64,000 bases of DNA from Myxococcales bacterium (GTDB lineage: Bacteria > Myxococcota_A > Polyangia > Fen-1088): NCBI GenBank assembly GCA_003142855.1, contig PLNW01000144.1, positions 1-64,000 of the forward strand, in the 5' to 3' direction. Made by a program: the position numbers and the translations under genes. The notes under the pieces were generated by a model. It did not search any database, was not told the DNA's origin, and saw only the letters and a list, made by a program, of their open reading frames with translations. How positions within the stretch are numbered: the stretch's first letter is position 1; each line of letters starts with the position of its first letter. Below, one piece after another: positions 1 through 8,355 of the stretch.

Positions 1-1328
1 CCCATAGATCGTGTTGGGGAGCCGAGAAAGAAGGTCGCGTACCGGTCAGCGGGAATGTGGAGATGAAAGTGGCCGTTGATTCGGGTCGCGGCCTCAGCCA
101 GCGGCCCCTGCTGCCAATTCGCGCGCACTGTGGCGCGCAATTCGACCATGAGCATGGCCGCGCCCACGCCCTTGCCAGCCACGTCCCCCAGCGCCAGGTG
201 CAGCAGGCTTCCGTCATAGGCGAGGTCGTAATAATCGCCGCCCACGGCTTCGCTCGATTGGGTTCGGCCTGCCAGATCGTAACCCGGTACCTGGGCCGGA
301 GAACGCGGCAACAGGCTTGCCTGGATCTCCGCGGCCACGCGTAGCCCTTCCTGCATACGCCGCTGATGCAGGCCTGCCTCAAGCAGTCGGGCGGTCTCGA
401 TCTTGGCCGCAGCCGTGTTGGCCAACACCGTCAGCATCTCCAGGTCGGCCTCGCGAAAGAGCGGGCGATCGAGCCGTGCATTGGCGTAGAGCACGCCGAT
501 GACCCGCACCGGTTCGCCCGGCCGGGTCGACACCCAGAGGGGGGCACAGATCACGCGGTGGATCGGCTCATTCGCCAGACTCGGTTGCTGACGCAGGTTC
601 AGGTCATCGAAGGCGTCCCCGGCCATCACCGCCGCCTGTCCCTCGATAGCTTTGTGTACGATGCTCTGACTGATCCGCTGCTCGACCGGCCGTCCCTGCC
701 GATCGCGACCCGCTTTGAGCACAGGCTCGTGGCTCTCATTGTCGAGCAACATGAGGGCGGCGAAATCGGCTGGCACGGCCTCGAATACCAGATCCAGGAT
801 GCGATCGAAGAGCACGGAGAATGGGTGGTGCACCAGCAAACTGGCGGTGGCGTTCGACAGCACGCGCATGGCGCGGCTTTGCAAGAGAAACTCGGTCACG
901 CTGATGGTGCGGTTCGGGATCACGCTGGTGCCCATGACGGGCGTCCCTCGGCGGACCATGGAGTTTCTGGTCTCGTCGACATCCGGCTCGTCGGGAAGGG
1001 CCAAGCGGAAACGAATCTCGCTGTCTCCCACCCTGATGACGTCGTGCTCGCGCAAGTGCGCCTCGCCCAGAACCGGCTTGCCGTTTACCGAAATGGGCTC
1101 GTCGTCGGCCATGGCGACAATGAAGAACTCGCCCTGGCGCGACACGATTTCCACGTGTCGCGGACAGATACGCTGATTCCTGAACAGAACGTCGCGCTCT
1201 TCCTCTGCGCACAGTACGATTCGGCGCCTGGATGGCGCTGCCTGGGCTGCTCCTTCGGGCCACCGAATGGTTAGGGTGGGTACCGGGTTCGCATCAATCA
1301 CCGCCGCCGCTTCTTTCGCCTGTCGCAT
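1..1328 (-). CDS. FHA-GAF-SpoIIE (PP2C-type) serine phosphatase, 3' end outside window
   Basis: Reading the minus strand from 1328 to the left edge gives one open frame with no stop. The N-terminal ~100 residues form an FHA-like domain (RNQRICPRHVEIV, then VNGKPVLGEAHLREHDVIRVG). The middle is a GAF-like sensor (ALMLLDNESHEPVLKAG to VIGVLYANARLDRPLF). The visible C-terminal part is the start of an RsbU/SpoIIE phosphatase (GLRVAAEIQASLLPR, EAVGGDYYDL, LALGDVAGKGVGAAMLM), with metal-binding Asp residues in GGDYYD and GDVAGKG. Such proteins usually dephosphorylate anti-anti-sigma factors in partner-switch pathways; the target is unknown. ATG 1328 is preferred because GAGGA lies 10 nt upstream; an in-frame ATG at 1349 has no ribosome site. 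The remaining catalytic residues lie beyond the edge. Confidence 0.88.
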   Translation of the reverse strand, partial: MRQAKEAAAVIDANPVPTLTIRWPEGAAQAAPSRRRIVLCAEEERDVLFRNQRICPRHVEIVSRQGEFFIVAMADDEPISVNGKPVLGEAHLREHDVIRVGDSEIRFRLALPDEPDVDETRNSMVRRGTPVMGTSVIPNRTISVTEFLLQSRAMRVLSNATASLLVHHPFSVLFDRILDLVFEAVPADFAALMLLDNESHEPVLKAGRDRQGRPVEQRISQSIVHKAIEGQAAVMAGDAFDDLNLRQQPSLANEPIHRVICAPLWVSTRPGEPVRVIGVLYANARLDRPLFREADLEMLTVLANTAAAKIETARLLEAGLHQRRMQEGLRVAAEIQASLLPRSPAQVPGYDLAGRTQSSEAVGGDYYDLAYDGSLLHLALGDVAGKGVGAAMLMVELRATVRANWQQGPLAEAATRINGHFHLHIPADRYATFFLGSPTRSM

Positions 1329-1508
1329 GAGAGTTTGTTCCTCGCGCATGGGCCAACGTACGCCAGCGCAGTCTTACACCGCTGCAAACTCGACGCCACC
1401 GCGTGGCCTTGGGATCTGCCTGCTCCATCACGGGCTGGGTCTGGAAAACACGCAATTTCCGCGCCCGACCCAGCCCGCACGATCCTGGCCCCGATTCTGC
1501 TTGCTCTG

Positions 1509-2219
1509 ATGATTGTGGTGGCTGCGGCACTGATTCCGGTCGGCGAGCGAAGTGAGGAACAGCTCTTCCCCGAAGGCGTAGCTCTGGTGACTCGCAGTGA
1601 AGGGGCGGACGCTTGGGAGCTATTTCCCGAGGAGTTGCGGGCCATGGCGCGCGCAACGCTTGCGCGTCAGCGGGAATTCGCCCTGGGCCGGCGCTGCGCG
1701 CGTGAAGCATTGGCCCTCCTGGGCGGACCCCGGGTGGCAATCCCGGTGGGCCGTTTCCGTGATCCCGTGTGGCCATTCGGTTACGTGGGCTCGATTGCGC
1801 ACTGTCAGGGTTTCTGTGCTGTCGCGGCTGCACGGACACTTCCTTCCAGCGGATACCCTGCCATCCGGGGGCTCGGCCTCGACAGCGAGCAGGCCGTGTC
1901 GCTGTCCGAGGAACTCGTCGGTGTGGTCTGTTCCGCGAAAGAGTGCGAATGGCTAGCCAGCCGGCAGGGTGATGGTCTGCCCTGGGATCGGCTCTTTTTC
2001 TGCGCCAAGAAGAGCGCCTACAAGTGTCTCTTTCCGACCACCCACCGTTTCCTCGAATTCCGAGACATGGGCGTTCGTTTCGATGCGGGGCATGGCGCGT
2101 TCGACGTGACGCTACCCAGCCTGTATGGTACGCCGTCGCACTTGTTCGGTCGCTACCTGATCCGGAACGGCCTCGTGCTGAGCGCGACGACCTGGATGGA
2201 GGAATCCGCGTGTCCTTGA
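1509..2219 (+). CDS. 4'-phosphopantetheinyl transferase, EntD/Sfp type, with altered catalytic motif
   Basis: The 236-residue product resembles EntD-type enzymes that move phosphopantetheine from CoA onto carrier proteins of fatty-acid, polyketide or nonribosomal-peptide synthases. Family landmarks are FALGRRCAREAL (residues 57-68), GRFRDPVWPFGYVGSIAHC (81-99), the Mg-binding RGLGLDSE (120-127, acids D125 and E127) and a second motif FCAKKSAYK (164-172). In EntD that second motif is normally FSAKES..K, so the third Mg-ligand Glu is Lys168 here (codon AAG); activity is therefore uncertain. The reading frame extends upstream, but ATG 1509 gives normal family length. There is no clear ribosome site. 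It stands alone, with the beta-helix gene 43 bp downstream and no synthase nearby. Confidence 0.8.
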   Translation: MIVVAAALIPVGERSEEQLFPEGVALVTRSEGADAWELFPEELRAMARATLARQREFALGRRCAREALALLGGPRVAIPVGRFRDPVWPFGYVGSIAHCQGFCAVAAARTLPSSGYPAIRGLGLDSEQAVSLSEELVGVVCSAKECEWLASRQGDGLPWDRLFFCAKKSAYKCLFPTTHRFLEFRDMGVRFDAGHGAFDVTLPSLYGTPSHLFGRYLIRNGLVLSATTWMEESACP

Positions 2220-2262
2220 CCTGCTACTTGCCAGCAGGGGCGGGCGGTGTGAGCATTCGATC

Positions 2263-4095
2263 ATGCGAACTCTCCGCAAACAGGGGCTCACCTTGGCATG
2301 CACTCTGGCATCGTTCGCGAGCGCAGCCCATGGTGCCACCATCGAAGTCACCCCTGCCGATTCGTTCGCCAAGATCGAGGGGGCCAAGCCGGGCGATGAG
2401 GTGATCATCGATCCGGGCACCTACAAGTTTCGCGTCTACTTGCAAACCAAGGCGACCACCACCCAGCCCATCGTCATTCACGCCAAAGATCCGGCAAACC
2501 CTCCGGTGTGGGACCTCAACGGCAGCAACGTCGAGGCCGCTCCCGGCAGCTACACCGCGGGGGATCGCGGCCGCGGGTGTTGGCAATTCAGTGGCGCCGA
2601 GAATATCCAAGTTTCGGACATCGTCATCACCGGCTGTCACAATGCCGGCTTCAACTCCGCGGGGGTTCGCTATTACGAGGCTTCCAAGGGCATCAAGCTC
2701 AGCAACGTGGTCTTTCGTGACAACGACAACGGTCTGACCGGAGGCAGCCAGGACAGCGAGATCACGGTCGAGTATTGCGAGTTCGACAGCAACGGCAACC
2801 TGTCGGCTTCGGCGAGCGCGCCCTCGCACAACATTTACATCTACGGAGGCACCTTCACCCTGCGCTACTCGTACGCGCACGATCCCATCCAGGGGCAGAA
2901 CTTCCACATTCGGGCTCACGATGCTGTCATCGAATACAACTGGTTCTCGCGTGCCAAGTCGTATGCGGGCGACCTGATGACCGACGACGACAACGACGGC
3001 AGTACGGCCGCCACGCAAAATATGACGTTGCGGGGAAACGTGATCGTGCAGGGGAGCACTCAGTCGAACACGTCACAGATCGTGGCGGTGTACAACGATG
3101 CCGGCGCGGCCAACCTCACCCTCAACGTCAAGCTCCTGTACAACACCTTCGTGGGCACCACCGGGGGGCGCGCGGCGCTGGTGCACCTGTCCAACGACGA
3201 CGCGACCACCATGAGCGCCGAGCTGGACGACAATATCGTCTTCGGGACGAGCAGGCCCACGCTGGTTGAGGACACGGCAAACGGGAAGGTCACCGGTCAG
3301 AACAACTGGCTGATGACGGGCGCCGACGTAACCGGGCTCACCGGCTCGGTGATGGGCGCTGACCCCAAGTTCACCAACGCCGTCCAGAACGACTTCACGC
3401 TGGCGGCTGGCAGCACCGCGATTGGCGCCGCACTCACTTCGATCCCCGGCCTGCCCGATCACGAATACTACAAGGACGAGACGACCGCGCGCGAATACCG
3501 CGTGCGTGCGACCGCGAAGGACATTGGCGCGTTCGAATCGACCACCCAAGGACCTGGCATCGGTCCGGCAGGCGGAGCGGCCACGGGTGGAACCGGTGGT
3601 AGCACCGGCGGGACCACGGGCGCGACGAGCGGCGGTACCGGGGGAACGGGCGGGATCGCGACGAGCGCCATCGTTGCATCGGGGGGCGCGATAACGATGG
3701 GTGGTGCAACTGCCGGCGGCGCAGCGACGGCAGGGGGCGCGACAGCGATGGGTGGAACCAGCGCCGGAGCCGGGACGACGGCGAGCCCGGCAGGTGGCGG
3801 TGTTGCCAGCGGCGGAACGACCGCTGCCACGAGCGCGACAACAGCCGGAGGGAAGTCGGGGTGCGGCTGTCGTCTGGCTGGCGTCGAGAGTAGCGCCACC
3901 CCCTGGGGCGAACTGCTGGTGCTCGGCGCGGTGCTAGCTGCCAAGCGGCAAAGGTTCACAGTCCTGCGCAGGCCGGCGAGGCTTCCGCGGTGTAGGCCAG
4001 GCTCCTCAGGTCATCGGCCAATCGCTGGATACCCGCTGGAATGGGCTGACACGAATTCATGTTGGGTAAAGGACATGGACTCCCCACCAGGATGA
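2263..4095 (+). CDS. Secreted parallel beta-helix protein with MYXO-CTERM-like tail
   Basis: The N-terminus is a Sec signal peptide (MRTLRKQGLTLACTLASFAS, cleavage likely after AAHGA). Residues ~30-420 are a right-handed parallel beta-helix of the pectate-lyase-like type (PGDEVIIDPGTYKF, IQVSDIVITGCHNAGF, VVFRDNDNGL, VEYCEFDSNGN), suggesting a polysaccharide-binding or cleaving surface protein. A Gly/Thr/Ala-rich linker follows (~425-530). Next come GCGC at ~533-536, a short hydrophobic stretch (GELLVLGAVLAA) and a basic AKRQR, which is the layout of a MYXO-CTERM sorting signal. Such tails normally end at the basic cluster. Here the frame runs 46 residues further and overlaps the convergent lipoprotein gene by 140 bp, so the true stop may have been lost by mutation. 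Catalytic residues could not be assigned. Confidence 0.82.
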   Translation: MRTLRKQGLTLACTLASFASAAHGATIEVTPADSFAKIEGAKPGDEVIIDPGTYKFRVYLQTKATTTQPIVIHAKDPANPPVWDLNGSNVEAAPGSYTAGDRGRGCWQFSGAENIQVSDIVITGCHNAGFNSAGVRYYEASKGIKLSNVVFRDNDNGLTGGSQDSEITVEYCEFDSNGNLSASASAPSHNIYIYGGTFTLRYSYAHDPIQGQNFHIRAHDAVIEYNWFSRAKSYAGDLMTDDDNDGSTAATQNMTLRGNVIVQGSTQSNTSQIVAVYNDAGAANLTLNVKLLYNTFVGTTGGRAALVHLSNDDATTMSAELDDNIVFGTSRPTLVEDTANGKVTGQNNWLMTGADVTGLTGSVMGADPKFTNAVQNDFTLAAGSTAIGAALTSIPGLPDHEYYKDETTAREYRVRATAKDIGAFESTTQGPGIGPAGGAATGGTGGSTGGTTGATSGGTGGTGGIATSAIVASGGAITMGGATAGGAATAGGATAMGGTSAGAGTTASPAGGGVASGGTTAATSATTAGGKSGCGCRLAGVESSATPWGELLVLGAVLAAKRQRFTVLRRPARLPRCRPGSSGHRPIAGYPLEWADTNSCWVKDMDSPPG

Positions 4096-5548
4096 TTCCC
4101 GCGCTGGCCTGCGTCGTGATCGACCACACGGTCCCGGCACTCGGCCCTTGGACAACGCCATAGTCGCGCGACGTTGTGAGCCCAAAGGCGAACTGAACAT
4201 CGGCGTCGGTCAGATCCTGGGCAATCGTAGAAATAGATACAACTCCCGATGTGCCGCAGGCCGGGAGGGTTGGCGAACACGTGCGGAGCATTACCATGCT
4301 GGTGTTGTAGAGGCGAGTCACGGTGAGGTGGCCTGAGGTGTCCAAAGTGAAGCTGTCCTGAAAAGAAACCATCCCGCCGTTGGAGCCGAAGGCCAGCATG
4401 GAAGTGAGGGAGCAGACGAGCGTGGGGGCGTCGGCAGTAAAGCCGGCATCGGGAATGCCCGTGCAAGGGCCGATCTTTCCTGATGACGGAGCTGAGGCGT
4501 AGACGATGGTGATGGAATTGGGTGAGGGTTGTTGGCTCTGGACAGGGAGGATCGTCTGACCATCGCATCCGCACATTCCCGCTGGCGTCAGACAGGCGCC
4601 ATTCTGGCAATTGCTCTCTACGCACACGCCCTTGGTCGCGCACCCACCGGCAATAAGATAGCCGCAGCTCAGGCCCGCAGGACAATCAATGTCACTCACG
4701 CAGGGGTTTCCTATGCCTCCGTCTGGCACGATGAAAGTGGGATGGATTATGTTTGGGTAGGGATAGATTTGAGACAGGGGAATGCCGATGTCATTGGCGA
4801 GCTGAGTCCAATAGGCCAGGTCCGGGGATCGCACGCAGGTGCCTGGGATGGCCACAGAGGGGCAGCCGCTCGGGTCCGCCATCACCGTCAGTGCGCTCCC
4901 GTCGGCGAAAGAGAAGGTGAGCTGGTAGATGACGGCGGTGGTGTCCGCGGGACAAGAAAAGGTTCCAGATGGAAACACGGGCAGGGCGAGCGTGGCCTGG
5001 TACACGTCTCGGGCTTGCGCAATGTTGGTCGTGAAGGTTACCGACTGAGGGGGATTGTTCTGGACCGTGGTTGGTGCAGTGAACGTGAATCCGGTCACTT
5101 CGTCGACGGCTGGAGGTGGATCTCCGGGTAGGACCGTGCAATTCCCCGAGCTGGTCGTGCCCCCGTTCCCGCCGGTGTCGATCGCACCGCCCGTCGCTGC
5201 GCCGGCGGATCCGCCCGCACCCGCGTCAGGTTCACAGTCTGGGATCGGGCAACCACAGAGATTGGGCCTTGGCTGCCCAGCTGGCACACAGGAGGGCCCC
5301 AAGGCACATTCCGTGACGAGACAAGTACTCGTTCCACTCGCGCCGCCGCCGGCGCCACTCACCCCGCCAGTCACGACTCCGCCGGCACTGACCGTTCCGC
5401 CAACACCGCCGCCTGCGTGGCTCCCATTTGCCGTGCCGCCAGAGCCTGCGGTTCCCCCACCAGGCTTCAACCCCGACCGGTTGCTACACGCCGGTCCCAC
5501 CAAGACAGCTAGCAAGAGGGCCACGACACCCGTACACGTTTTGCACAT
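3956..5548 (-). CDS. Gly/Ala-linker lipoprotein of unknown function
   Basis: A lipoprotein signal peptide (VALLLAVLVGPACSN) places the acylated Cys at residue ~21. It is followed by a Gly/Ser/Thr/Ala-rich linker, a short Cys-rich patch (CLVTECALGPSCVPAG, CGCPIPDC), another linker and a globular domain of about 380 residues with paired cysteines (CVSDIDCPAGLSCG, GVCVESNCQNGACL). I do not recognise the globular fold. AAGAGGA upstream of ATG 5548 is a good ribosome site. The last 140 bp overlap the 3' end of the convergent beta-helix gene. It is likely anchored in the outer membrane. The unusual linker resembles those of several other lipoproteins in the window. Confidence 0.85.
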   Translation of the reverse strand: MCKTCTGVVALLLAVLVGPACSNRSGLKPGGGTAGSGGTANGSHAGGGVGGTVSAGGVVTGGVSGAGGGASGTSTCLVTECALGPSCVPAGQPRPNLCGCPIPDCEPDAGAGGSAGAATGGAIDTGGNGGTTSSGNCTVLPGDPPPAVDEVTGFTFTAPTTVQNNPPQSVTFTTNIAQARDVYQATLALPVFPSGTFSCPADTTAVIYQLTFSFADGSALTVMADPSGCPSVAIPGTCVRSPDLAYWTQLANDIGIPLSQIYPYPNIIHPTFIVPDGGIGNPCVSDIDCPAGLSCGYLIAGGCATKGVCVESNCQNGACLTPAGMCGCDGQTILPVQSQQPSPNSITIVYASAPSSGKIGPCTGIPDAGFTADAPTLVCSLTSMLAFGSNGGMVSFQDSFTLDTSGHLTVTRLYNTSMVMLRTCSPTLPACGTSGVVSISTIAQDLTDADVQFAFGLTTSRDYGVVQGPSAGTVWSITTQASAGIILVGSPCPLPNMNSCQPIPAGIQRLADDLRSLAYTAEASPACAGL

Positions 5549-5644
5549 GGGATCTTCCTCTTGCTTGATGAAATAGCAACTCGCGTGCCGAATCCAGCGC
5601 CGGCGTAGCTAGGCCGATTTCCTCGCACCGAGGCTGATATGGGT

Positions 5645-5712
5645 GCAGCGCGGGCTCAGAATCCTGAGCCAGTGACCAAATCAACGCAGCGCGGATTCAG
5701 AATTCTGAGGCC
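5645..5712. repeat. Two direct copies of a short element with an inverted repeat
   Basis: Two near-identical ~26-bp units lie at 5645-5670 and 5686-5712, both beginning GCAGCGCGG. Each contains a small palindrome: GGCTCAG-AATC-CTGAGCC in the first and TTCAGAATTCTGA in the second. They lie in the 199-bp gap downstream of the BtaA-like gene and upstream of the lipoprotein gene, both read leftwards. They could terminate the first transcript or act as an operator pair for the second. No T-tract is visible, so the role is undecided. Confidence 0.5.
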
Positions 5713-5747
5713 ACCAAGACGGTTGGATCAGGGATCGGCGGGACCGT

Positions 5748-6935
5748 CTACTGTAGCTTGCCCACGACGAATTCGTGCACCATCGCCAGATCGTCGAAGG
5801 CGAGCTTGCGTTCCAGGTTGTGATCGCGGTGCACACGATGAACGTGCTCGGGCGGAAGCGGCCTGTGCACGAAGATGCCGCGGGAACACAGTCGCGCATC
5901 GGCGCGAGCGGTTCGCATGATCTCGTCCATGAACGTGCCGAAATCGGCCTCGCTCAGGTACGAGGACACGTCCGCGATCGAGTAGGCATCGAAGGTGCCG
6001 TCGGAGATGTCGGCGAGCGCGGCGGCGGCCGGTGCGGTCACGATGGTGATCTTGGTTGTTTTGAGGGCCTCGCGGATGCGCTCGTACGAGCCTGGCAGCA
6101 GATAGATGGGCATCGCGGGCTCGTAGATGTAGCGCGCGAAGAAGATCAGCTGCAGGAGGTGACTGTCGCGCGCGAGGTGATTGCGCAGGTACTCGTGCAT
6201 GAGATCAAAGATGCGACGATGCAGAGGCACCTCGGGGGGCACGAAGCGCCAGAAGCCTGGATCTTTCGAGAACAGCTCGAGGAAGGAGCGGCGGCACAGC
6301 ATCTCGCCGACAAAGCGCCAAGCGCGCGTGTTCCATCCGTCGAGGAAGTGGCGCTGTTTCGCGATGTCGTCGAACTTGAACAGCCGGTTGAGCCAGATCG
6401 GCCGCACCACGTGGGAAACGCGAGCCACGTGCACGAGAAAGCGCTCGAGGCTGCCTTGGAAGAGCGCCCCGCGCCGCACGATCTGCGGGTGAGCATCGAA
6501 GTAGGCTCCTGCGGCGTGGGACAGCTCGGGCCGCAAGTTCTTGTAGACCTTGAGCCGATCGCGCGCGGGCCGCACGCCCAGAAAGGCCAGGTAGGGCTCG
6601 TAGTCGAGCGCGCGCATGGCCGCAATCTTGAGTTCGAGCAGGTGGTTCTGCGTGGGGTTCACGTCCACTGCCACGACTTCCTGCGGGCGATCGTGTAGCA
6701 GGTTGAGCACGCGTCCTCCCCCGGCGGTGATGCAGAACACGCGTTTGCCGGGGGCGATGTGCAAGGCTTTGAGTTCGCTACGGGAATCCTCGTTGCACGA
6801 CGAGTAGCTGATGCGCCCGCTGAATTTCTTCCAGGGAATTGCGCCGGGCTCACCTGTGGTCGAATCGCCGCTTGCTGAACTCTTCTTCGAATGCGACGGA
6901 TGGGTGGCCGACCGGTGGGCGTATTCACGCTGCAT
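5748..6935 (-). CDS. btaA: BtaA-like (DUF3419) S-adenosylmethionine:diacylglycerol 3-amino-3-carboxypropyltransferase
   Basis: DUF3419/BtaA enzymes use S-adenosylmethionine as aminocarboxypropyl donor to diacylglycerol, the first step in betaine-lipid synthesis. The 395-residue product shows the family start (WKKFSGRISYSSCNEDSR), a SAM site (VFCITAGGGRVLNLL, then EVVAVDVNPTQNHLLELK) and the aromatic-rich middle (HFLDGWNTRAWRFVGEMLC). ATG 6935 follows CGAGG; an upstream TTG at 6956 is less likely. It starts 28 bp after the sigma-54 regulator gene on the same strand, so it is probably the third gene of a kinase-regulator-enzyme operon. No BtaB N-methyltransferase lies in the window, so it might make a different lipid head group. 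The methods used cannot separate true BtaA from other DUF3419 members. Confidence 0.85.
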   Translation of the reverse strand: MQREYAHRSATHPSHSKKSSASGDSTTGEPGAIPWKKFSGRISYSSCNEDSRSELKALHIAPGKRVFCITAGGGRVLNLLHDRPQEVVAVDVNPTQNHLLELKIAAMRALDYEPYLAFLGVRPARDRLKVYKNLRPELSHAAGAYFDAHPQIVRRGALFQGSLERFLVHVARVSHVVRPIWLNRLFKFDDIAKQRHFLDGWNTRAWRFVGEMLCRRSFLELFSKDPGFWRFVPPEVPLHRRIFDLMHEYLRNHLARDSHLLQLIFFARYIYEPAMPIYLLPGSYERIREALKTTKITIVTAPAAAALADISDGTFDAYSIADVSSYLSEADFGTFMDEIMRTARADARLCSRGIFVHRPLPPEHVHRVHRDHNLERKLAFDDLAMVHEFVVGKLQ

Positions 6936-6963
6936 GTTGGTGCCTCGCTGGCTCAAGTCTGTC

Positions 6964-8355
6964 CTATGAATGCTTGTCGGGCCGCTTTTCGGTTTCCATC
7001 TTCATGCCGAATTTCTGCATGCGGCGCAAGAGCTGATAGCGACTGATGCCCAGGAGTCGAGCCGCTTCCGTGCGCACATTATGGGCGCGAGTCATCGCCT
7101 GACGGATCATGCGCACTTCCACATCGACGAGGGAATCCACGCCTGGCACGACCTCGAGCGGCCGGGTGGGTGGCAAAGATCCCCTGTTCCCGAGGCTGAG
7201 AACCCGCTGCGGCAGATGTCTGAGCTCGATGCGGGACGATTCCGTCAAGATCACGGCGCGCTCGATGATGTTCTTGAGCTCGCGCACATTGCCCGGATAG
7301 GCATAGCCCAAGAGCACTGCACTGACCTCCGCGGCGAATGGCTCGGTAGGCTTGCTCAGACGCTCGCTGTACAGGGTGCGGAAGTGCTCGGCCAGAAGCA
7401 GGATGTCGTCCCCGCGTTCGCGCAAGGGTGGGATGTGGATGGGGAAGACCGCCAGCCGTTGGAAGAGATCCTGGCGAAAGCGGCCGGCCTCGACCAGGGC
7501 CGACAGGTCCTGGTTGGTGGCAGCAACCACGCGGGCCCTGAGTGGAATGTCGCGATTCGATCCCAGCCGGCGAAAGCTGCGGCTCTCAAGCACGCGCAGC
7601 AGTTTTCCCTGACCCCGCTCCATGTCGCCGATCTCGTCGAGGAAAACCGTGCCGTCGCGGGCTTCTTCGAACGCGCCGGTGTGTGAATCCTGTGCACCGG
7701 TGAAGGCGCCCCGCTCATGTCCGAAGAGCAGACTCTCCGCGAGATTCTCGGGCAAGGCCAGGCAGTCGACCACCACCAGCGGGGATCCCGCCGGTCGCGA
7801 CAAGGAATGGACTAAACGACAGGCTACTTCCTTGCCCACTCCGGTTTCCCCGGTGAGCAGCAGGGTGGTGTCCTTGGACGCGGCCACTTTGCTCAGCTCG
7901 TCGACCACCAGGCGCATCGCGCTTGAGCGCCCGAGCAGGCCCTGACACTTGGCCTCGGCCGCCCCGCGCGCCTCATCGCGCAGTTGAGCACGCCGGCGCA
8001 ACTCGAGCACACGCTCGAGGATGGGGGCGACGCTGGCCTCCTTGACGATGTAGTCCTCGGCGCCGTGACGAATCGCCCGCACGGCGTTGGGAATGGTCTG
8101 GTACGCCGTCATCATGACCAGCGCGGCGTCGGGTTGCTGGGTGAGGAGCTGCGGGATGATGCGAATGCCATCGTCGTCGGGCAGGCGGTGATCGAGCAGG
8201 ATCACGCCATACTGCCGGCGGGCCGCGAACTCGAGCGCCTCGCGGCAGGTGTAGGCGAGATCACAGGAGATGCCCTGACGGCCGATCTCGCGCCCGATGG
8301 CTTGGGCGTAAAGATCCTCGTCGTCGACCACCAAGGCGCAGAAGGGCTGACTCAT
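6964..8355 (-). CDS. NtrC-family sigma-54-dependent response regulator
   Basis: The order is receiver (1-~120, phosphoacceptor Asp in GVILLDHRLPDDDG), AAA+ sigma-54 activation domain (~140-375) and a Fis-type helix-turn-helix (EAARLLGISRYQLLRRMQKF). The AAA+ domain has Walker A GETGVGKE, the sigma-54-contacting loop GAFTGA, Walker B GTVFLDEIGDM and the sensor region ATNQDLSALVEAGRFRQDL. At 463 residues it is full length for the family. It overlaps the sensor-kinase gene by 4 bp, implying translational coupling, and the BtaA-like gene follows within 28 bp. The kinase above is its probable partner. No sigma-54 promoter was found in the window, so targets are unknown. Confidence 0.95.
   Translation of the reverse strand: MSQPFCALVVDDEDLYAQAIGREIGRQGISCDLAYTCREALEFAARRQYGVILLDHRLPDDDGIRIIPQLLTQQPDAALVMMTAYQTIPNAVRAIRHGAEDYIVKEASVAPILERVLELRRRAQLRDEARGAAEAKCQGLLGRSSAMRLVVDELSKVAASKDTTLLLTGETGVGKEVACRLVHSLSRPAGSPLVVVDCLALPENLAESLLFGHERGAFTGAQDSHTGAFEEARDGTVFLDEIGDMERGQGKLLRVLESRSFRRLGSNRDIPLRARVVAATNQDLSALVEAGRFRQDLFQRLAVFPIHIPPLRERGDDILLLAEHFRTLYSERLSKPTEPFAAEVSAVLLGYAYPGNVRELKNIIERAVILTESSRIELRHLPQRVLSLGNRGSLPPTRPLEVVPGVDSLVDVEVRMIRQAMTRAHNVRTEAARLLGISRYQLLRRMQKFGMKMETEKRPDKHS

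Noticed and set aside
366-1274. Long plus-strand frame (302 codons) in the first kilobase
   Set aside because: It is antisense to the FHA-GAF-SpoIIE phosphatase gene, which has recognisable domains on the minus strand. The plus frame shows no family similarity.
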